This document shows positions 17,891-27,723 of a stretch of DNA of 57,675 nucleotides, in pieces. The position numbers and the translations under genes are program-made. Source of the DNA: CAYQQU01 sp964419545 (lineage in GTDB: Bacteria; Bacteroidota; Bacteroidia; Chitinophagales; Saprospiraceae); the NCBI GenBank assembly GCA_964419545.1, contig CAYQQU010000037.1:1-57675 (forward strand), written 5' to 3'. Positions within the stretch are counted from its first letter, which is position 1. Each line of letters begins with the position of its first letter. The notes below the pieces were generated by a model, which made no database searches, was not told where the DNA came from, and saw only the letters and a list, made by a program, of their open reading frames with translations.

Positions 17891-19474
17891 TTAAGTGTAC
17901 CGCAACACTTTTACTTTGCCATCCATTTGCTTTGCCAAAAAGCCGATTCCGTAGAGGAGGATCTTCTTACCACCGGACAGATAGGCTTCGTGATATTTTT
18001 TCAATTCAATTTGCTGAAGAGCCTGCCGGGAGAGCGTTTTTACATTTTTTACCCGGTCGCTTTTGCCGAATTTAAACTCTATGATGTAGACCTTATCGGG
18101 AAATTCCAGCACGGCGTCAATACGCCCTTTATCGGTTTCTTTTTCCAGAAGTAATTGTACGCCGGTCAGCCGTAGCATCATATACCCCAAGGAGTGGTAG
18201 TATGCTTCCTGAGGAATGTGCAGCCGGGCAGGGATATCAGCCAGAAAGCTCTGCAGGCGAGTCAGGAAATCGTCGGTGCGTTCATCCCGCAGGGCATGGC
18301 GCAGCTCGATGGCCTCCGGTTGTATCTCGAACTCGTCTTTTTCCACAAAACCGGCGGCGAGGAAGGTTAGAAAGGAATGGCGCACTTCTTCGTTCGGGTA
18401 GTCCAGGTAGTAATACTTCCTGACCCCTTCTCTGACGACTCTGCTTAGGGTAAGATAACCGGTTTGGTATAAAAGGGGCAATAGCGGAAGGTTGGATGCC
18501 TGCCCGGAGCTACCGGCCAGGTCAGCAATTTTCAGGTTTTCAAACGTTTCCGGCAGTACTTTTTGCCTCTTGATCAAATCGATCAGGAAGGTAGGCGTAC
18601 CCGTGGAGAACCAATAATTTCCGAAGTCAAGGTTGGAAAAAAGACTCAGAATGGAAAAAGGGTTGTAAAGCTTCTGTTCGCCGTCAAAAGAAAAACCATT
18701 ATACCAGAATTTGATGTGCGCCATCAGTTTTTCCGGAGTCATTCGGAAAGTCTGGCTGTTGAGCTTTTCTATCCATTCGCCAAAATAGAACTCCAACTCC
18801 TCCTGCGTGAAGCCTAGCAGGGTAGCAAAAGACCGGTTTTCCGAAATATCCTGAAGATTGTTCAGCCCGGAAAACACATTAACCTTGGCGAAGCGGCTGA
18901 CTCCCGTAAGCATCACAAAACGGAAGTACTGATCCAATCCCTTCATGGCGCCGTAAAGACCCCGCACTACTTCTCTATTCTCCTCGAATCTATCCTTGTC
19001 CGCCAGTACATCCACCATTGCCTTATCATACTCATCCACTAATACCACGACCGGGCCGAATTTATCATACAGGGCTTTGATCAGCTCGGTGAAAGCATTG
19101 GCGATGATGCTGCTTTCCAGTTTTACTTCAAAACCGGAGGCAAGGGCTTTTAAATGCTCCAACAGGGACTGTTCGAAGATGGCCCGGCTTTTTTGGTATT
19201 CCAGCAGAGAATAATCGATGTGAATGACCGGATGTTTTTTCCAATCCTTTTCCTTTTCGTAAATATCCAGCCCTTCAAACAAATCTTTACGTCCCTGGAA
19301 ATAAGCCCTTAAGGTAGTGAGTAAAAGAGACTTGCCGAAGCGCCGGGGGCGGGATAGAAAATAGAATTTACCTGATTGGATCAACTCCCAGATAAAAGCT
19401 GTCTTATCGACGTAGATCATCCCACCGGAGATGATGTCTTCAAAGGTCTGTATGCTTATGGGCAGCTTCTTCAT
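17891..19474 (-). CDS. DUF1703-type AAA-ATPase with PD-(D/E)XK nuclease domain
   Basis: A 527-residue protein of a family that is multicopy in many Bacteroidota. The N-terminal AAA-like ATPase begins MKKLPISIQTFEDIISGGMI and has FLSRPRRFGKSLLLTT (Walker A, about 38-53) and VVVLVDEYDKA (Walker B, about 143-153). The C-terminal part contains the nuclease motif GRIDAVLEFPDKVYIIEFKF with the D...ExK residues (about 455-475). Biological role is not established; the family spreads as cargo-like single genes and may be selfish or defensive. Here it sits alone between two glycan-degrading genes. The AT-rich ATATATGTATATATC upstream of the start may be its promoter region. Confidence 0.9.
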   Translation of the reverse strand: MKKLPISIQTFEDIISGGMIYVDKTAFIWELIQSGKFYFLSRPRRFGKSLLLTTLRAYFQGRKDLFEGLDIYEKEKDWKKHPVIHIDYSLLEYQKSRAIFEQSLLEHLKALASGFEVKLESSIIANAFTELIKALYDKFGPVVVLVDEYDKAMVDVLADKDRFEENREVVRGLYGAMKGLDQYFRFVMLTGVSRFAKVNVFSGLNNLQDISENRSFATLLGFTQEELEFYFGEWIEKLNSQTFRMTPEKLMAHIKFWYNGFSFDGEQKLYNPFSILSLFSNLDFGNYWFSTGTPTFLIDLIKRQKVLPETFENLKIADLAGSSGQASNLPLLPLLYQTGYLTLSRVVREGVRKYYYLDYPNEEVRHSFLTFLAAGFVEKDEFEIQPEAIELRHALRDERTDDFLTRLQSFLADIPARLHIPQEAYYHSLGYMMLRLTGVQLLLEKETDKGRIDAVLEFPDKVYIIEFKFGKSDRVKNVKTLSRQALQQIELKKYHEAYLSGGKKILLYGIGFLAKQMDGKVKVLRYT

Positions 19475-19583
19475 CCTTGCAAATATATGTATATATCAGT
19501 AGCTGACACCAGCGAATTGCCTCTTCACTTAGAGCTTGGTAGGCTCTAAAAGCTGGCATGCTCAGGGAATGTATCCTAAAAAA

Positions 19584-19616
19584 TTTGCTCTGCTTGTGGC
19601 GTATTTCCTAATTTTA
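19584..19616 (+). promoter_or_regulatory. Candidate promoter for the beta-galactosidase
   Basis: TTTG at 19584-19587, a 21-base gap and TAATTTTA at 19609-19616 approximate the Bacteroidota pair TTTG / TAnnTTTG with one mismatch at the last base. The start codon is about 137 bases downstream. Confidence 0.35.
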
Positions 19617-19752
19617 GAGCCAACCCCGAAAGCAAGCAATTTTTATGCCTTCCCGCCCGGTAAAGCCAGGCTACAACCGGCGCAGCTGGGGAGTCAACAC
19701 GCTCAGGGCGCACGTAGTCTCCTGGTCATCATCCAATAAAATCCAATTGCCG

Positions 19753-22700
19753 ATGCTTCGCAAGCTCTTGCTTTTTTGGGTTATAACCCATTTAGCTTTA
19801 TCTTATTCCAAAGCCCAGATGCTCATGGAATGGCAGGACCCCACCGTGGTGGAACAAAATAAAGCGGCCCCCCACGCCACCCTTTTTCCTTTCGAGAACC
19901 GCGACCTGGCTCTCCGGGGCGACCCGCAACAATCGGCCTTTTTTCAGTCTTTGAACGGCGACTGGAAGTTCCACTGGGCGCCCCGCCCGGAAGACCGCCC
20001 GTCGGATTTTCATCAGGTCCGTTACGACGATAGCCGCTGGGGAACCATTCCGGCGCCGGGCAACTGGGAGCTGAACGGCTACGGGATTCCCATCTACGTC
20101 AATATTCCCTACGAATTCACCTGGCACCCGCACCCGCCGGCCTTGCCGGAGCACTACAACCCGGTCGGCGCTTATCGCAAAACCTTCGTTCTGGACGATT
20201 CCTGGGAAGGCCGCCGGATCTTCGTGCATTTCGGCGCCGTAAAATCCGCCTGTTACCTGTGGATCAACGGGAAAAAAGTAGGCTACAGCGAAGGCAGTAA
20301 ACTACCGGCCGAATTCGACATCACGGAATACGTACGCCCCGGCCAGAACCTCCTGGCTCTGGAGGTCTATCGCTGGAGCACCGGCAGCTACCTGGAGTGC
20401 CAGGACTTCTGGCGCATCAGCGGCATCCAGCGCGACGTTTTCCTGTGGTCGGCGCCGGCGGTGCACGTGCGCGATTTTTTTGTGCAAACCGACCTCGATG
20501 AAGCCTACCGGGATGCGGTTTTTGACCTGACCCTGGAACTGGAAAACTACGACGCGGCCGCCGCAGCAGGGTATGCCCTGAAGGTTGAGTTACTGGACGC
20601 TACCGGCGCTACGGTCATGGAAGCGGCCCGCCCGGTCGATGGTTTCAGCACCACTTCGGTTGAGCGTTTTTCTCAGAAAATAACTGCCCCCAGCTTGTGG
20701 TCGGCCGAAACGCCATCCCTCTATACCCTCCTGGTTGCTCTGCTGGACCCGAAAGGAGAGACGCTGGAAGTCATTCGCCAGAAGGTCGGCTTCCGGGAGG
20801 TCGAGATCCGCAACGGACAGCTGCTGGTCAACGGGCGCGCCATCTGGATCAAAGGCGTCAACCGCCACGAACACGATCCCCGAACCGGACATGTCGTTTC
20901 CCGGGAAAGTATGATCAAAGATATCGAGCTGATGAAAAAAGCCAACATCAACGCCGTGCGTACTTCCCACTATCCCAACGACCCCCTGTGGTACGACCTC
21001 TGTAATGAATACGGCCTTTACGTCGTCGATGAGGCCAACATCGAATCGCACGGCATCGGCTACGACCTGGATAAAACGCTGGCCAACAAACCGGAATGGT
21101 GCGAAGCCCACCTGCAGCGCACCATCCGTATGGTGGAACGGGATAAAAACCAACCCTGCATCATCACCTGGTCGCTGGGCAACGAGGCCGGCAACGGGCT
21201 GTGTACCTATGCAACTTACCAGTGGATAAAAAAGCGGGACCCTTCCCGGCCGGTGCAATATGAGCGCGTACAACACGGATGGGGCGAAGGTGCTTATTTT
21301 GACTGGAATTCCGATATTTTGGCGCCTATGTACCCCGATTCCGCGTCTATGGTAGCCTATGTCGAAAAATATCCGGAACGGCCGTTGATCTTGTGCGAAT
21401 ACGCCCACGCCATGGGCAATAGCGTAGGCGGCCTGAAAGAATACTGGGATCTGTTTTACGAACATCCGACCATGCAGGGCGGCTTCATCTGGGACTGGGT
21501 CGATCAGGCGTTGTACAAAGAAACGGAGGCCGGGACCATCCTCGCTTACGGCGGCGACTACGGCCCGCCGGGTACGCCCAGCGACGGCAATTTCCTGTGC
21601 AACGGCCTGATCCAACCGGACCGGACGCCCAATCCGCACTACTGGGAGGTCAAAAAGATCTACCAGAACATCAGGATCGCCTCTGACAATCCGGCGGCAG
21701 GTGAGGTGACGCTGTACAATGACTTCTCTTTCAGCGACTTGTCGGCTTATTCCTTAGCCTGGTCCGTAATGGGCAACGGCTTGCCGATCGTTTCGGGAGG
21801 CAAAGAGGATATCACCACGCCGCCCGGCCAGGAGAAGCGATTAACCTTACCGCTGCCTGATCTTAGCGAGGCGGACGGCGAATTGGTGCTCGAGGTTTCC
21901 ATTTTCACGTGCGAAAAACAGCCCCTGCTTCCGGCCAACCACGAGATAGCCTGGGAACAGTTTGTGCTCGCTGAAAAACCGGTGGCCCCGAAAGCGTCAA
22001 CCGGCGAATTGCAGGTAGAACGCCGGGCGGAACTGATCGTCCTTACCGGAAAGGATTGCGAGCTGGCCATCGATACTACTACCGGACAATTACGCTACTA
22101 TCGCTACCGTGGAAAAGAAGTGATCCAGGACGGCCCCCGCCCTGAATTCTGGCGCCCGCCCACTGATAACGACTTCGGCGCCGGACTGCCGGCAAAGCTT
22201 CGCGTCTGGAAAACGGCGCTGGCGGATTTTATTCCTCCTTCCGTGAAAATTACGGAACAAACACCCGAGGCCGTAACTGTATCCGTCGAAAGGCGATTGC
22301 TCAAAGGGGACGCAGCTTTGCGACAAAGCTATCGCGTAGACGCCCGGGGCAGGGTAGAAGTGGACCTATTCCTGGAAGCCCGCACCGGCGACCATCCCAT
22401 GCTGCCTCGCTTCGGCCTCAATTTTACCCTGCCCCGCCGTTTCGACCGGGTGGAATGGTACGGCCGCGGCCCGCACGAATCCTACTGGGACCGCAAAAGC
22501 GGCGCCCGCCTGGGGCGCTTTTCCCGCCCGGTCAGCGAGCTCTTTCATCCCTGTATCCGTCCCCAGGAAACCGGCAATCGCACCGATGTGCGCTGGGTGA
22601 AAATCACCGACGACTCCGGTACCGGTTTATTGTTCACCTCCCAAACGCCTTTCGACTTCAGCGCAATGCATTACCTGAGCGAAGATCTCGATCCGGGAAT

Positions 22701-22884
22701 CGAAAAAGGGCAACGCCACGCCGCAGAATTGCGAGAACGCAACCTCACCAGCCTCGACATCGACTACCGGCAGATGGGTCTCGGCGGGATCAACAGCTGG
22801 GGAGCGCTGCCGCTGGAGGCGTACCGGCTGCCTTACCAAGATTACCGCTTTTCTTTTTCGCTGGAGCCGGTGAGCGGCCGGTGA
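19753..22884 (+). CDS. GH2 beta-galactosidase (LacZ type, secreted)
   Basis: A 1043-residue five-domain glycoside hydrolase family 2 beta-galactosidase. Residues 1-22 form a signal peptide (ends SYSKAQ), so it should act in the periplasm. The sugar-binding jelly roll begins LNGDWKFHW; the TIM barrel has NRHEHDPRTG, the acid/base Glu in WSLGNEAGNG (Glu478) and the nucleophile in LCEYAHAMGNS (Glu549). The C-terminal Bgal small chain domain shows RPPTDNDFGAG and YGRGPHESYWDR. The ATG at 19753 is chosen over an upstream start at 19645 because it begins the signal peptide. Probably cooperates with the esterase at 15863 in glycan breakdown. Confidence 0.95.
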   Translation: MLRKLLLFWVITHLALSYSKAQMLMEWQDPTVVEQNKAAPHATLFPFENRDLALRGDPQQSAFFQSLNGDWKFHWAPRPEDRPSDFHQVRYDDSRWGTIPAPGNWELNGYGIPIYVNIPYEFTWHPHPPALPEHYNPVGAYRKTFVLDDSWEGRRIFVHFGAVKSACYLWINGKKVGYSEGSKLPAEFDITEYVRPGQNLLALEVYRWSTGSYLECQDFWRISGIQRDVFLWSAPAVHVRDFFVQTDLDEAYRDAVFDLTLELENYDAAAAAGYALKVELLDATGATVMEAARPVDGFSTTSVERFSQKITAPSLWSAETPSLYTLLVALLDPKGETLEVIRQKVGFREVEIRNGQLLVNGRAIWIKGVNRHEHDPRTGHVVSRESMIKDIELMKKANINAVRTSHYPNDPLWYDLCNEYGLYVVDEANIESHGIGYDLDKTLANKPEWCEAHLQRTIRMVERDKNQPCIITWSLGNEAGNGLCTYATYQWIKKRDPSRPVQYERVQHGWGEGAYFDWNSDILAPMYPDSASMVAYVEKYPERPLILCEYAHAMGNSVGGLKEYWDLFYEHPTMQGGFIWDWVDQALYKETEAGTILAYGGDYGPPGTPSDGNFLCNGLIQPDRTPNPHYWEVKKIYQNIRIASDNPAAGEVTLYNDFSFSDLSAYSLAWSVMGNGLPIVSGGKEDITTPPGQEKRLTLPLPDLSEADGELVLEVSIFTCEKQPLLPANHEIAWEQFVLAEKPVAPKASTGELQVERRAELIVLTGKDCELAIDTTTGQLRYYRYRGKEVIQDGPRPEFWRPPTDNDFGAGLPAKLRVWKTALADFIPPSVKITEQTPEAVTVSVERRLLKGDAALRQSYRVDARGRVEVDLFLEARTGDHPMLPRFGLNFTLPRRFDRVEWYGRGPHESYWDRKSGARLGRFSRPVSELFHPCIRPQETGNRTDVRWVKITDDSGTGLLFTSQTPFDFSAMHYLSEDLDPGIEKGQRHAAELRERNLTSLDIDYRQMGLGGINSWGALPLEAYRLPYQDYRFSFSLEPVSGR

Positions 22885-22914
22885 TGGCAGTGGGATCATC
22901 CCCGGTCCGTTGTG

Positions 22915-24048
22915 CTACACCTTAATCGGCGGATGCTTGAGTAAAAAATCCAGCACCTCTTCCGGCTCATCGGTCAGGAACAGCAGCTTGGCGTATTCGC
23001 GGCCCCAGGCCAGCTGGCGGAGCAGCGGAAAGATCAGGGTTTGGATTTCGTAGCGTTCGCGCCCGAGGAAGACCATAGGACTGTAATAATTGAAGGTGCC
23101 GTAGTGGTTCTGCGTAGCGTCCATGAAGATCTCCTGGGTGGTGCCCGCGCTGCCCGGCGCGCAGACGATGCCGTAGAGGCTGACCGCCAGCAGGGTATCC
23201 TCGCGGATGCTGTTGGAAAAGTATTTGGCGATGTGGGAGGCGAAGAGGTTACTCGGCTCGTGCCCGTAAAACCAGGTAGGGATGGCCAGGTTGGGCGCGC
23301 CGTCCGGATATTTTTCCAGCACCTCCAGCGCCTGTCGGTGATAGTCCGGGCTGGTGTACAGGGGGGCCTTGCTCAGGATGCGGATCGCCTGCTCCAGATC
23401 ACTCGCTTCGCGCCCGGCGAAATAGGCGCCCAGGTTGGTGGCTTCCATGATTCCGGGACCGCCGCCGGAGACGACGAAATAGCCGTTTTCCGCCAGCAGC
23501 TGGGCCGTGCGCGCCGTCTTGGCGAAAAAAGGATCGTCGCGCCGTTTGCTGTGCCCGCCCATAAAACCGACACAGCGGCGCGCGGTCATCCCGCCGGCGT
23601 CGTAGTCGAGCAGTTCCCGCAAAGCATCGTCGATAGCGTGGTCGTGGATGCGCTGCCAGAGTGCTTCGTTGATCGAAGGATTAAACTTCGTAGCGGAAAA
23701 GTGCCGGTAGATCCGGTAGTCGGTGCTCTGGTCCTCCGCCTCGTCGAAACCGGCCATCAGCTCCTGCCAGGTATACAGCCGGTGGCGAAAAGGTTGGTAG
23801 GGCAGCCCCTCCGGCGCCTGGTAGAGATAGGCGCCCCGGCCGCGCAGTTCCGTCTCATCGGCCAGAGACAGGCGGCAGCCGAGAAAAGTCGTATTGTCGA
23901 TCACAAAGGTGCTCCAGTCGATATCGCGGCCGGAAAAATCGAGCCCCTGCAAAGTGCAGTGGCGCAGGTTGCGGCCGTTGCTCAAAAACTGTTCGAAAGT
24001 TTTGATCTGGGTAATGAGCTGCTCGGGCTTTTTTCTGAACTTACGCAT
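22915..24048 (-). CDS. LOG-family (lysine decarboxylase-like fold) protein with extra N-terminal domain
   Basis: A 377-residue protein. From about residue 130 on it has the LOG/Rossmann-like fold that in plants and bacteria cuts cytokinin nucleotides or nucleoside monophosphates: FMGGHSKRRD, SGGGPGIMEATNLGAYFAG (about 194-212) and APGSAGTTQE (about 298-307). The last motif differs from the usual PGGxGTxxE by Ser for the second Gly. The first ~75 residues (LQGLDFSGRDIDWS, TTFLGCRL) look like a short pentapeptide-repeat-like beta helix, which is not part of the standard family. It overlaps coaE by 8 bases, so the two are probably one transcript. Substrate is not known. Confidence 0.75.
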   Translation of the reverse strand: MRKFRKKPEQLITQIKTFEQFLSNGRNLRHCTLQGLDFSGRDIDWSTFVIDNTTFLGCRLSLADETELRGRGAYLYQAPEGLPYQPFRHRLYTWQELMAGFDEAEDQSTDYRIYRHFSATKFNPSINEALWQRIHDHAIDDALRELLDYDAGGMTARRCVGFMGGHSKRRDDPFFAKTARTAQLLAENGYFVVSGGGPGIMEATNLGAYFAGREASDLEQAIRILSKAPLYTSPDYHRQALEVLEKYPDGAPNLAIPTWFYGHEPSNLFASHIAKYFSNSIREDTLLAVSLYGIVCAPGSAGTTQEIFMDATQNHYGTFNYYSPMVFLGRERYEIQTLIFPLLRQLAWGREYAKLLFLTDEPEEVLDFLLKHPPIKV

Positions 24049-24634
24049 GGGTTAATTCGCGATGGATTTTCAGGACCTGTTGGATTAACGAATGGCGGCC
24101 GTCGTTGATGATGACGTAGTCGGATCGCGCTGCTTTTTCGACTTCGGGCAGCTGGCGCGCCATGCGGGCGCGGATGGCCTCCCGGTCCGCACCGTCGCGT
24201 TCCATGACCCGCTCGATACGCAGTGCCTCCGGAGCGGTGACGGTAATGACCTTGTCGAGCGCCTGATGGCTGTCGCTCTCGAAAATCAGCGCCGCCTCCT
24301 TAATGGTATAGGGCGCGCCCTTTTGCTGCTGTGCCTCGTTCCACCTTTCGCCGTCCGCAAAGACGGCGGGATGGACCAGCCCGTTGAGCGCTTCGAGCTT
24401 TTCGGAGTTCCGGAAGACAATATTCGCGATGTATTTCCGGTTGAGGGCGCCTTCCGGCGAATAGGCCCCGGCGCCGAACAATCCGGTAATGGCGGCTTTC
24501 AGCTCCGGGTCGTGCGCCATGAGCCATTTGGCGCGATCGTCGGCGTAGTAAACGGGAATGCCCAGCGTTTCGAAGATGCGACAAACGGTCGTTTTACCGC
24601 TTCCGATACCGCCGGTGACGCCAACTTTTAGCAT
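24041..24634 (-). CDS. coaE: Dephospho-CoA kinase
   Basis: A 197-residue dephospho-CoA kinase that makes the last step of coenzyme A synthesis. The Walker A GGIGSGKTTV is at residues 8-17, followed by FETLGIPVYYADDRAKWLM, with the LVHPAVF motif near 86 and the lid/C-terminal helices with RMARQLPEVEKA. Length is normal. It overlaps the following LOG-like gene (24048) and is divergent from the PorP-like gene. Confident assignment. Confidence 0.95.
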   Translation of the reverse strand: MLKVGVTGGIGSGKTTVCRIFETLGIPVYYADDRAKWLMAHDPELKAAITGLFGAGAYSPEGALNRKYIANIVFRNSEKLEALNGLVHPAVFADGERWNEAQQQKGAPYTIKEAALIFESDSHQALDKVITVTAPEALRIERVMERDGADREAIRARMARQLPEVEKAARSDYVIINDGRHSLIQQVLKIHRELTHA

Positions 24635-24708
24635 ATTCGTGAATTTTGGGTAACGATCTTTCTAAGCAGCCTCAATTTTATTACTTTGGGAACAAAACCG
24701 CGTTAGGA

Positions 24709-25737
24709 TTGAACACTTTTTCCATTTTTCAACGTTGGAGTTGCCTTGTGCTGATGGTCGTGGGCGCAGCTTGTTCCCTTCCCGCCCAAGATATACACTT
24801 TTCGCAGTTTCAGCATAGCGGGCAGTACCTCAATCCCGGAGCAGCGGGCGCTTTCGACGGAGACCAGCGCCTCGTCGGGCTCTACCGCAACCAGTGGTCG
24901 GCCGTGCCGGTGCCTTTTTTTACGGTTTCTTTCGCCTACGACCAGAAAGTAGACCTGCCTTTTCTGACTGACGGATATCTGGGCGGCGGTTTGATCTTCT
25001 TCTACGACCGGGCCGGCGACGCCGAACTCAGCTGGTCGCAACTCGGCCTCAACCTCGCCTATCACCATCGCCTCGATGAGCAGCACACCCTCGGCGGCGG
25101 TTTTCAATTACAAACCGGCAGGCGGGCGTTCCGGCCGGGCGCGCTTCGCTTTGACGATCAATTTAACGGCGACATCTTCGACGAAAACCTCGTTACTTCC
25201 GACGTTTTCGATCGCGACGGCGTCGGCTTTTTCGACCTGGGCGCGGGGATCACCTGGACTTATACGGCCGACGAAAAACGCACCCGCCTGGAAGCCGGCA
25301 TCGCCGGGCAGCACCTCAACCACCCCGCGGTAGGGTTCTTGTCCGGCAGCGACGTCCAGCTGCAGCCGCTCGCCCGCTTCTACGCCCTCGGTCTGATCGA
25401 ATTACAGGAGCAGCTCGACCTTACGGTCAATGTAATGACCCAGTGGCAGGAACCTTACCGCGAAGTGATGACCTCGGCCGGCCTTCGGTATCACCTCGCC
25501 AAGGGGCCTGCAAAGCAGATCGCGCTGGAGCTCGGCGCCGGTTACCGCCTGGGAGACGCGCTGGTCGCACTGGCCGGGCTGCATTACAACGATTGGTTTG
25601 CCGGCTTCAGCTACGATATCAATGTCTCGGATTTCAATCAGGCCACCAACGGCCGGGGCGGCCCCGAGGTGGCGGTCCGCTACATCATCCGTCAAGTTAA
25701 ACCTCCTGATACTTTCAAAGCATGTCCCATCTACTGA
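24709..25737 (+). CDS. PorP/SprF-family type IX secretion-related membrane protein
   Basis: A protein of about 342 residues of the PorP/SprF family, an outer-membrane beta-barrel group found in Bacteroidota and linked to type IX secretion and gliding. The diagnostic start of the mature part, DIHFSQFQHSGQYLNPG AAG, follows a signal peptide ending SLPAQ. The rest is amphipathic strands (LGGGLIFFYDRAGD, AFRPGALRFDDQFNGD, AGLRYHLAKG). The frame is open from a TTG at 24646, but the TTG at 24709 gives a clean signal peptide (MNTFSIFQRWSCLVL) and lies 20 bases after TTACTTTG, so start choice is uncertain; no ATG fits well. Overlaps the PorE-like gene by 16 bases, indicating coupled translation. Confidence 0.85.
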   Translation: MNTFSIFQRWSCLVLMVVGAACSLPAQDIHFSQFQHSGQYLNPGAAGAFDGDQRLVGLYRNQWSAVPVPFFTVSFAYDQKVDLPFLTDGYLGGGLIFFYDRAGDAELSWSQLGLNLAYHHRLDEQHTLGGGFQLQTGRRAFRPGALRFDDQFNGDIFDENLVTSDVFDRDGVGFFDLGAGITWTYTADEKRTRLEAGIAGQHLNHPAVGFLSGSDVQLQPLARFYALGLIELQEQLDLTVNVMTQWQEPYREVMTSAGLRYHLAKGPAKQIALELGAGYRLGDALVALAGLHYNDWFAGFSYDINVSDFNQATNGRGGPEVAVRYIIRQVKPPDTFKACPIY

Positions 25738-27716
25738 ATGCATGGCGCTTTTGCCTGACTTTGTTGCTGACCGGCGCGCTCGTATTGCCGGCGGCAGGGC
25801 AGTCTTTTCGTGCTTTCGTCAAAGCCGGAGATGAAGCATGGCAGAAAGGCGACCACTACGCCGCCATGCAGCACTACCGGTCGGCCCTACTCCGCAAAAG
25901 CGACGCCGTGGGCGTCAAATACCAATACGCCGAGGCGGCCCGTCACTTTTTTTCTCTGGATACCGCCGCAATGTATTACCAACAGGTGGTGACGGATGCG
26001 CCGGGTCAATTTCCCCAGGCGTTGTACCATTTGGCGGAAGTGCGCAAATACCAGGGGCGCTATGAGGAAGCCGCCGCAGGCTTTGAGCGCTATCTGCTCA
26101 GCCGATTTCGCAACAAAGCTTATGCCGCGCGGGCCCGCGAAGAAGTGAAGTTCTGCCGGTGGGCGCGCGACCAGGAACCCGACAGCACCCTGAGCGTACA
26201 ACAGCTCAGCCGCCGCATCAACACCCCGTACTCCGAATTCGGCTCATTTGTTCAGGGCGACACCTTGTACTACACTTCCCATCGCTTCGATTACGAAGAA
26301 GACACCCACCGCCCGCCTCGCAAGATCAGCAAGGTGCTGTACAGCCGGGGCAGCGGCCGCGGGCGCGCCCTTACCCGCAATTTCAACGCCAAAGATCAAC
26401 TCACTGCGCACGCCGCCGTCGCACCCGACGGCAATCGCATCTATTTCACTTTGTGCCGGTACCAGAACAGCTCCGCTATTCGCTGCGAAATATATTACCG
26501 CGACAAAGACGGGCGCGGACGTTGGGCGCGACAAGCCAAGCGCCTTCCCAATGCGATCAACGCCCCCGGTTGCACCACCACCCAACCCCATGTCGCTTAC
26601 GATTCCTCATTGCAATCGACCGTCCTGTATTTCGCCTCCGACCGCCCCGGCGGAAAAGGGGGTATGGACCTGTGGTACGCTGCTTTCAACCAGGAAAAAG
26701 ACGCTTTCGAGGAACCCCGGCCGCTGATCGACCTGAATACGGACCGCGACGAACTGACTCCTTTTTTTCACGGCCCTTCGCAGACGTTGTATTTCAGCTC
26801 CGACGGCTATCCCGGTTTTGGGGCTTACGATATCTTCCGCGCCGAAAGCGCTGCAGGGGCGTCATGGGGAGCAGTGGAGAACCTGGGCGCTCCGATCAAC
26901 AGCAGTTTCAACGACATCTACTTTTTCCTGATGCCGGACGCCCGCTCCGGGTACCTTTCTTCCAACCGGCCCGGTTCCTTTTTTCTCGACGAAGAAAACC
27001 AGGCCTGCTGCAATGACCTCTTCCTGGTCAGCTTTCCCCGGCCCGAGCCGACGGCCGATACTACGATCCGAGAGATAGCCGAGACCCCGCCGGCGCCGCC
27101 GCCCCAGCCCCCGGTGGTGGAAACCCCGCCCGAAGTGCTGGAAGATTTTTTACCGCTGGCCCTTTACTTCGATAATGACGAACCGGACCGGCGCACCCGC
27201 CGCACCACCACGCGTAAAACCTACGGGGAGACCTTCCGTCAGTATTACGACCGCAAAGAAGCGTACCTGAGCCAGTACACCGCGCCCTTATCGGATGAGC
27301 ACCGCCCCGCCGCGGAGGACAATATCGATTCCTTTTTCGAGGAGGAAGTGCGCAAAGGCCACGAGTACCTGCTATTATTTTCTGAAATCCTGCTGGAGCG
27401 CCTCCAACAGGGCGAGACCGTAGAGGTCTTCATCCGGGGATACACCAGCCCACGCGCCAAAAGCGACTACAACCTGGCGCTGGGCCGCCGGCGCATCAGC
27501 AGCGTACGCAACCATTTCGATGCGTACCGGGACGGCGTATTCCGGCCGTTCCTCGCCGACGGCCGCCTGGTCATTACCGAGCGTTCTTTCGGGGAGACGC
27601 AGGCTGCTTCCACAGTAAGCGACGATCTGGCCAATGAACGCGCTTCCATTTACAGCCCCGACGCCGCCCGGGAAAGGCGGGTAGAGATAGAGGAAATACA
27701 GCGGGGAAACAACTAA
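25722..27716 (+). CDS. PorE-like TPR / PD40 propeller / OmpA protein
   Basis: A 664-residue exported protein. Signal peptide about 1-26; TPR-like helices about 30-150 (GDEAWQKGDHYAAMQHY); a beta-propeller made of PD40-like blades about 165-430 (YFASDRPGGKGGMDLWY, LYFSSDGYPGFGAYDIF); a Pro-rich linker near 455-475; and a C-terminal OmpA-like peptidoglycan-binding region about 540-664 with FIRGYTSPRAKSDYNLALGR. This order matches PorE-type proteins that tie type IX secretion parts to peptidoglycan. It starts inside the end of the PorP-like gene, so the pair is co-translated. No other T9SS core gene is seen in the window, so a role in T9SS itself, rather than a paralogous pair, is inference. Confidence 0.85.
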   Translation: MSHLLNAWRFCLTLLLTGALVLPAAGQSFRAFVKAGDEAWQKGDHYAAMQHYRSALLRKSDAVGVKYQYAEAARHFFSLDTAAMYYQQVVTDAPGQFPQALYHLAEVRKYQGRYEEAAAGFERYLLSRFRNKAYAARAREEVKFCRWARDQEPDSTLSVQQLSRRINTPYSEFGSFVQGDTLYYTSHRFDYEEDTHRPPRKISKVLYSRGSGRGRALTRNFNAKDQLTAHAAVAPDGNRIYFTLCRYQNSSAIRCEIYYRDKDGRGRWARQAKRLPNAINAPGCTTTQPHVAYDSSLQSTVLYFASDRPGGKGGMDLWYAAFNQEKDAFEEPRPLIDLNTDRDELTPFFHGPSQTLYFSSDGYPGFGAYDIFRAESAAGASWGAVENLGAPINSSFNDIYFFLMPDARSGYLSSNRPGSFFLDEENQACCNDLFLVSFPRPEPTADTTIREIAETPPAPPPQPPVVETPPEVLEDFLPLALYFDNDEPDRRTRRTTTRKTYGETFRQYYDRKEAYLSQYTAPLSDEHRPAAEDNIDSFFEEEVRKGHEYLLLFSEILLERLQQGETVEVFIRGYTSPRAKSDYNLALGRRRISSVRNHFDAYRDGVFRPFLADGRLVITERSFGETQAASTVSDDLANERASIYSPDAARERRVEIEEIQRGNN

Positions 27717-27723
27717 ATATTAC

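Noticed and set aside
17891..19474. DUF1703 gene as an intact mobile element
   Set aside because: No inverted ends, target duplication or transposase could be seen around it, although the family spreads widely.
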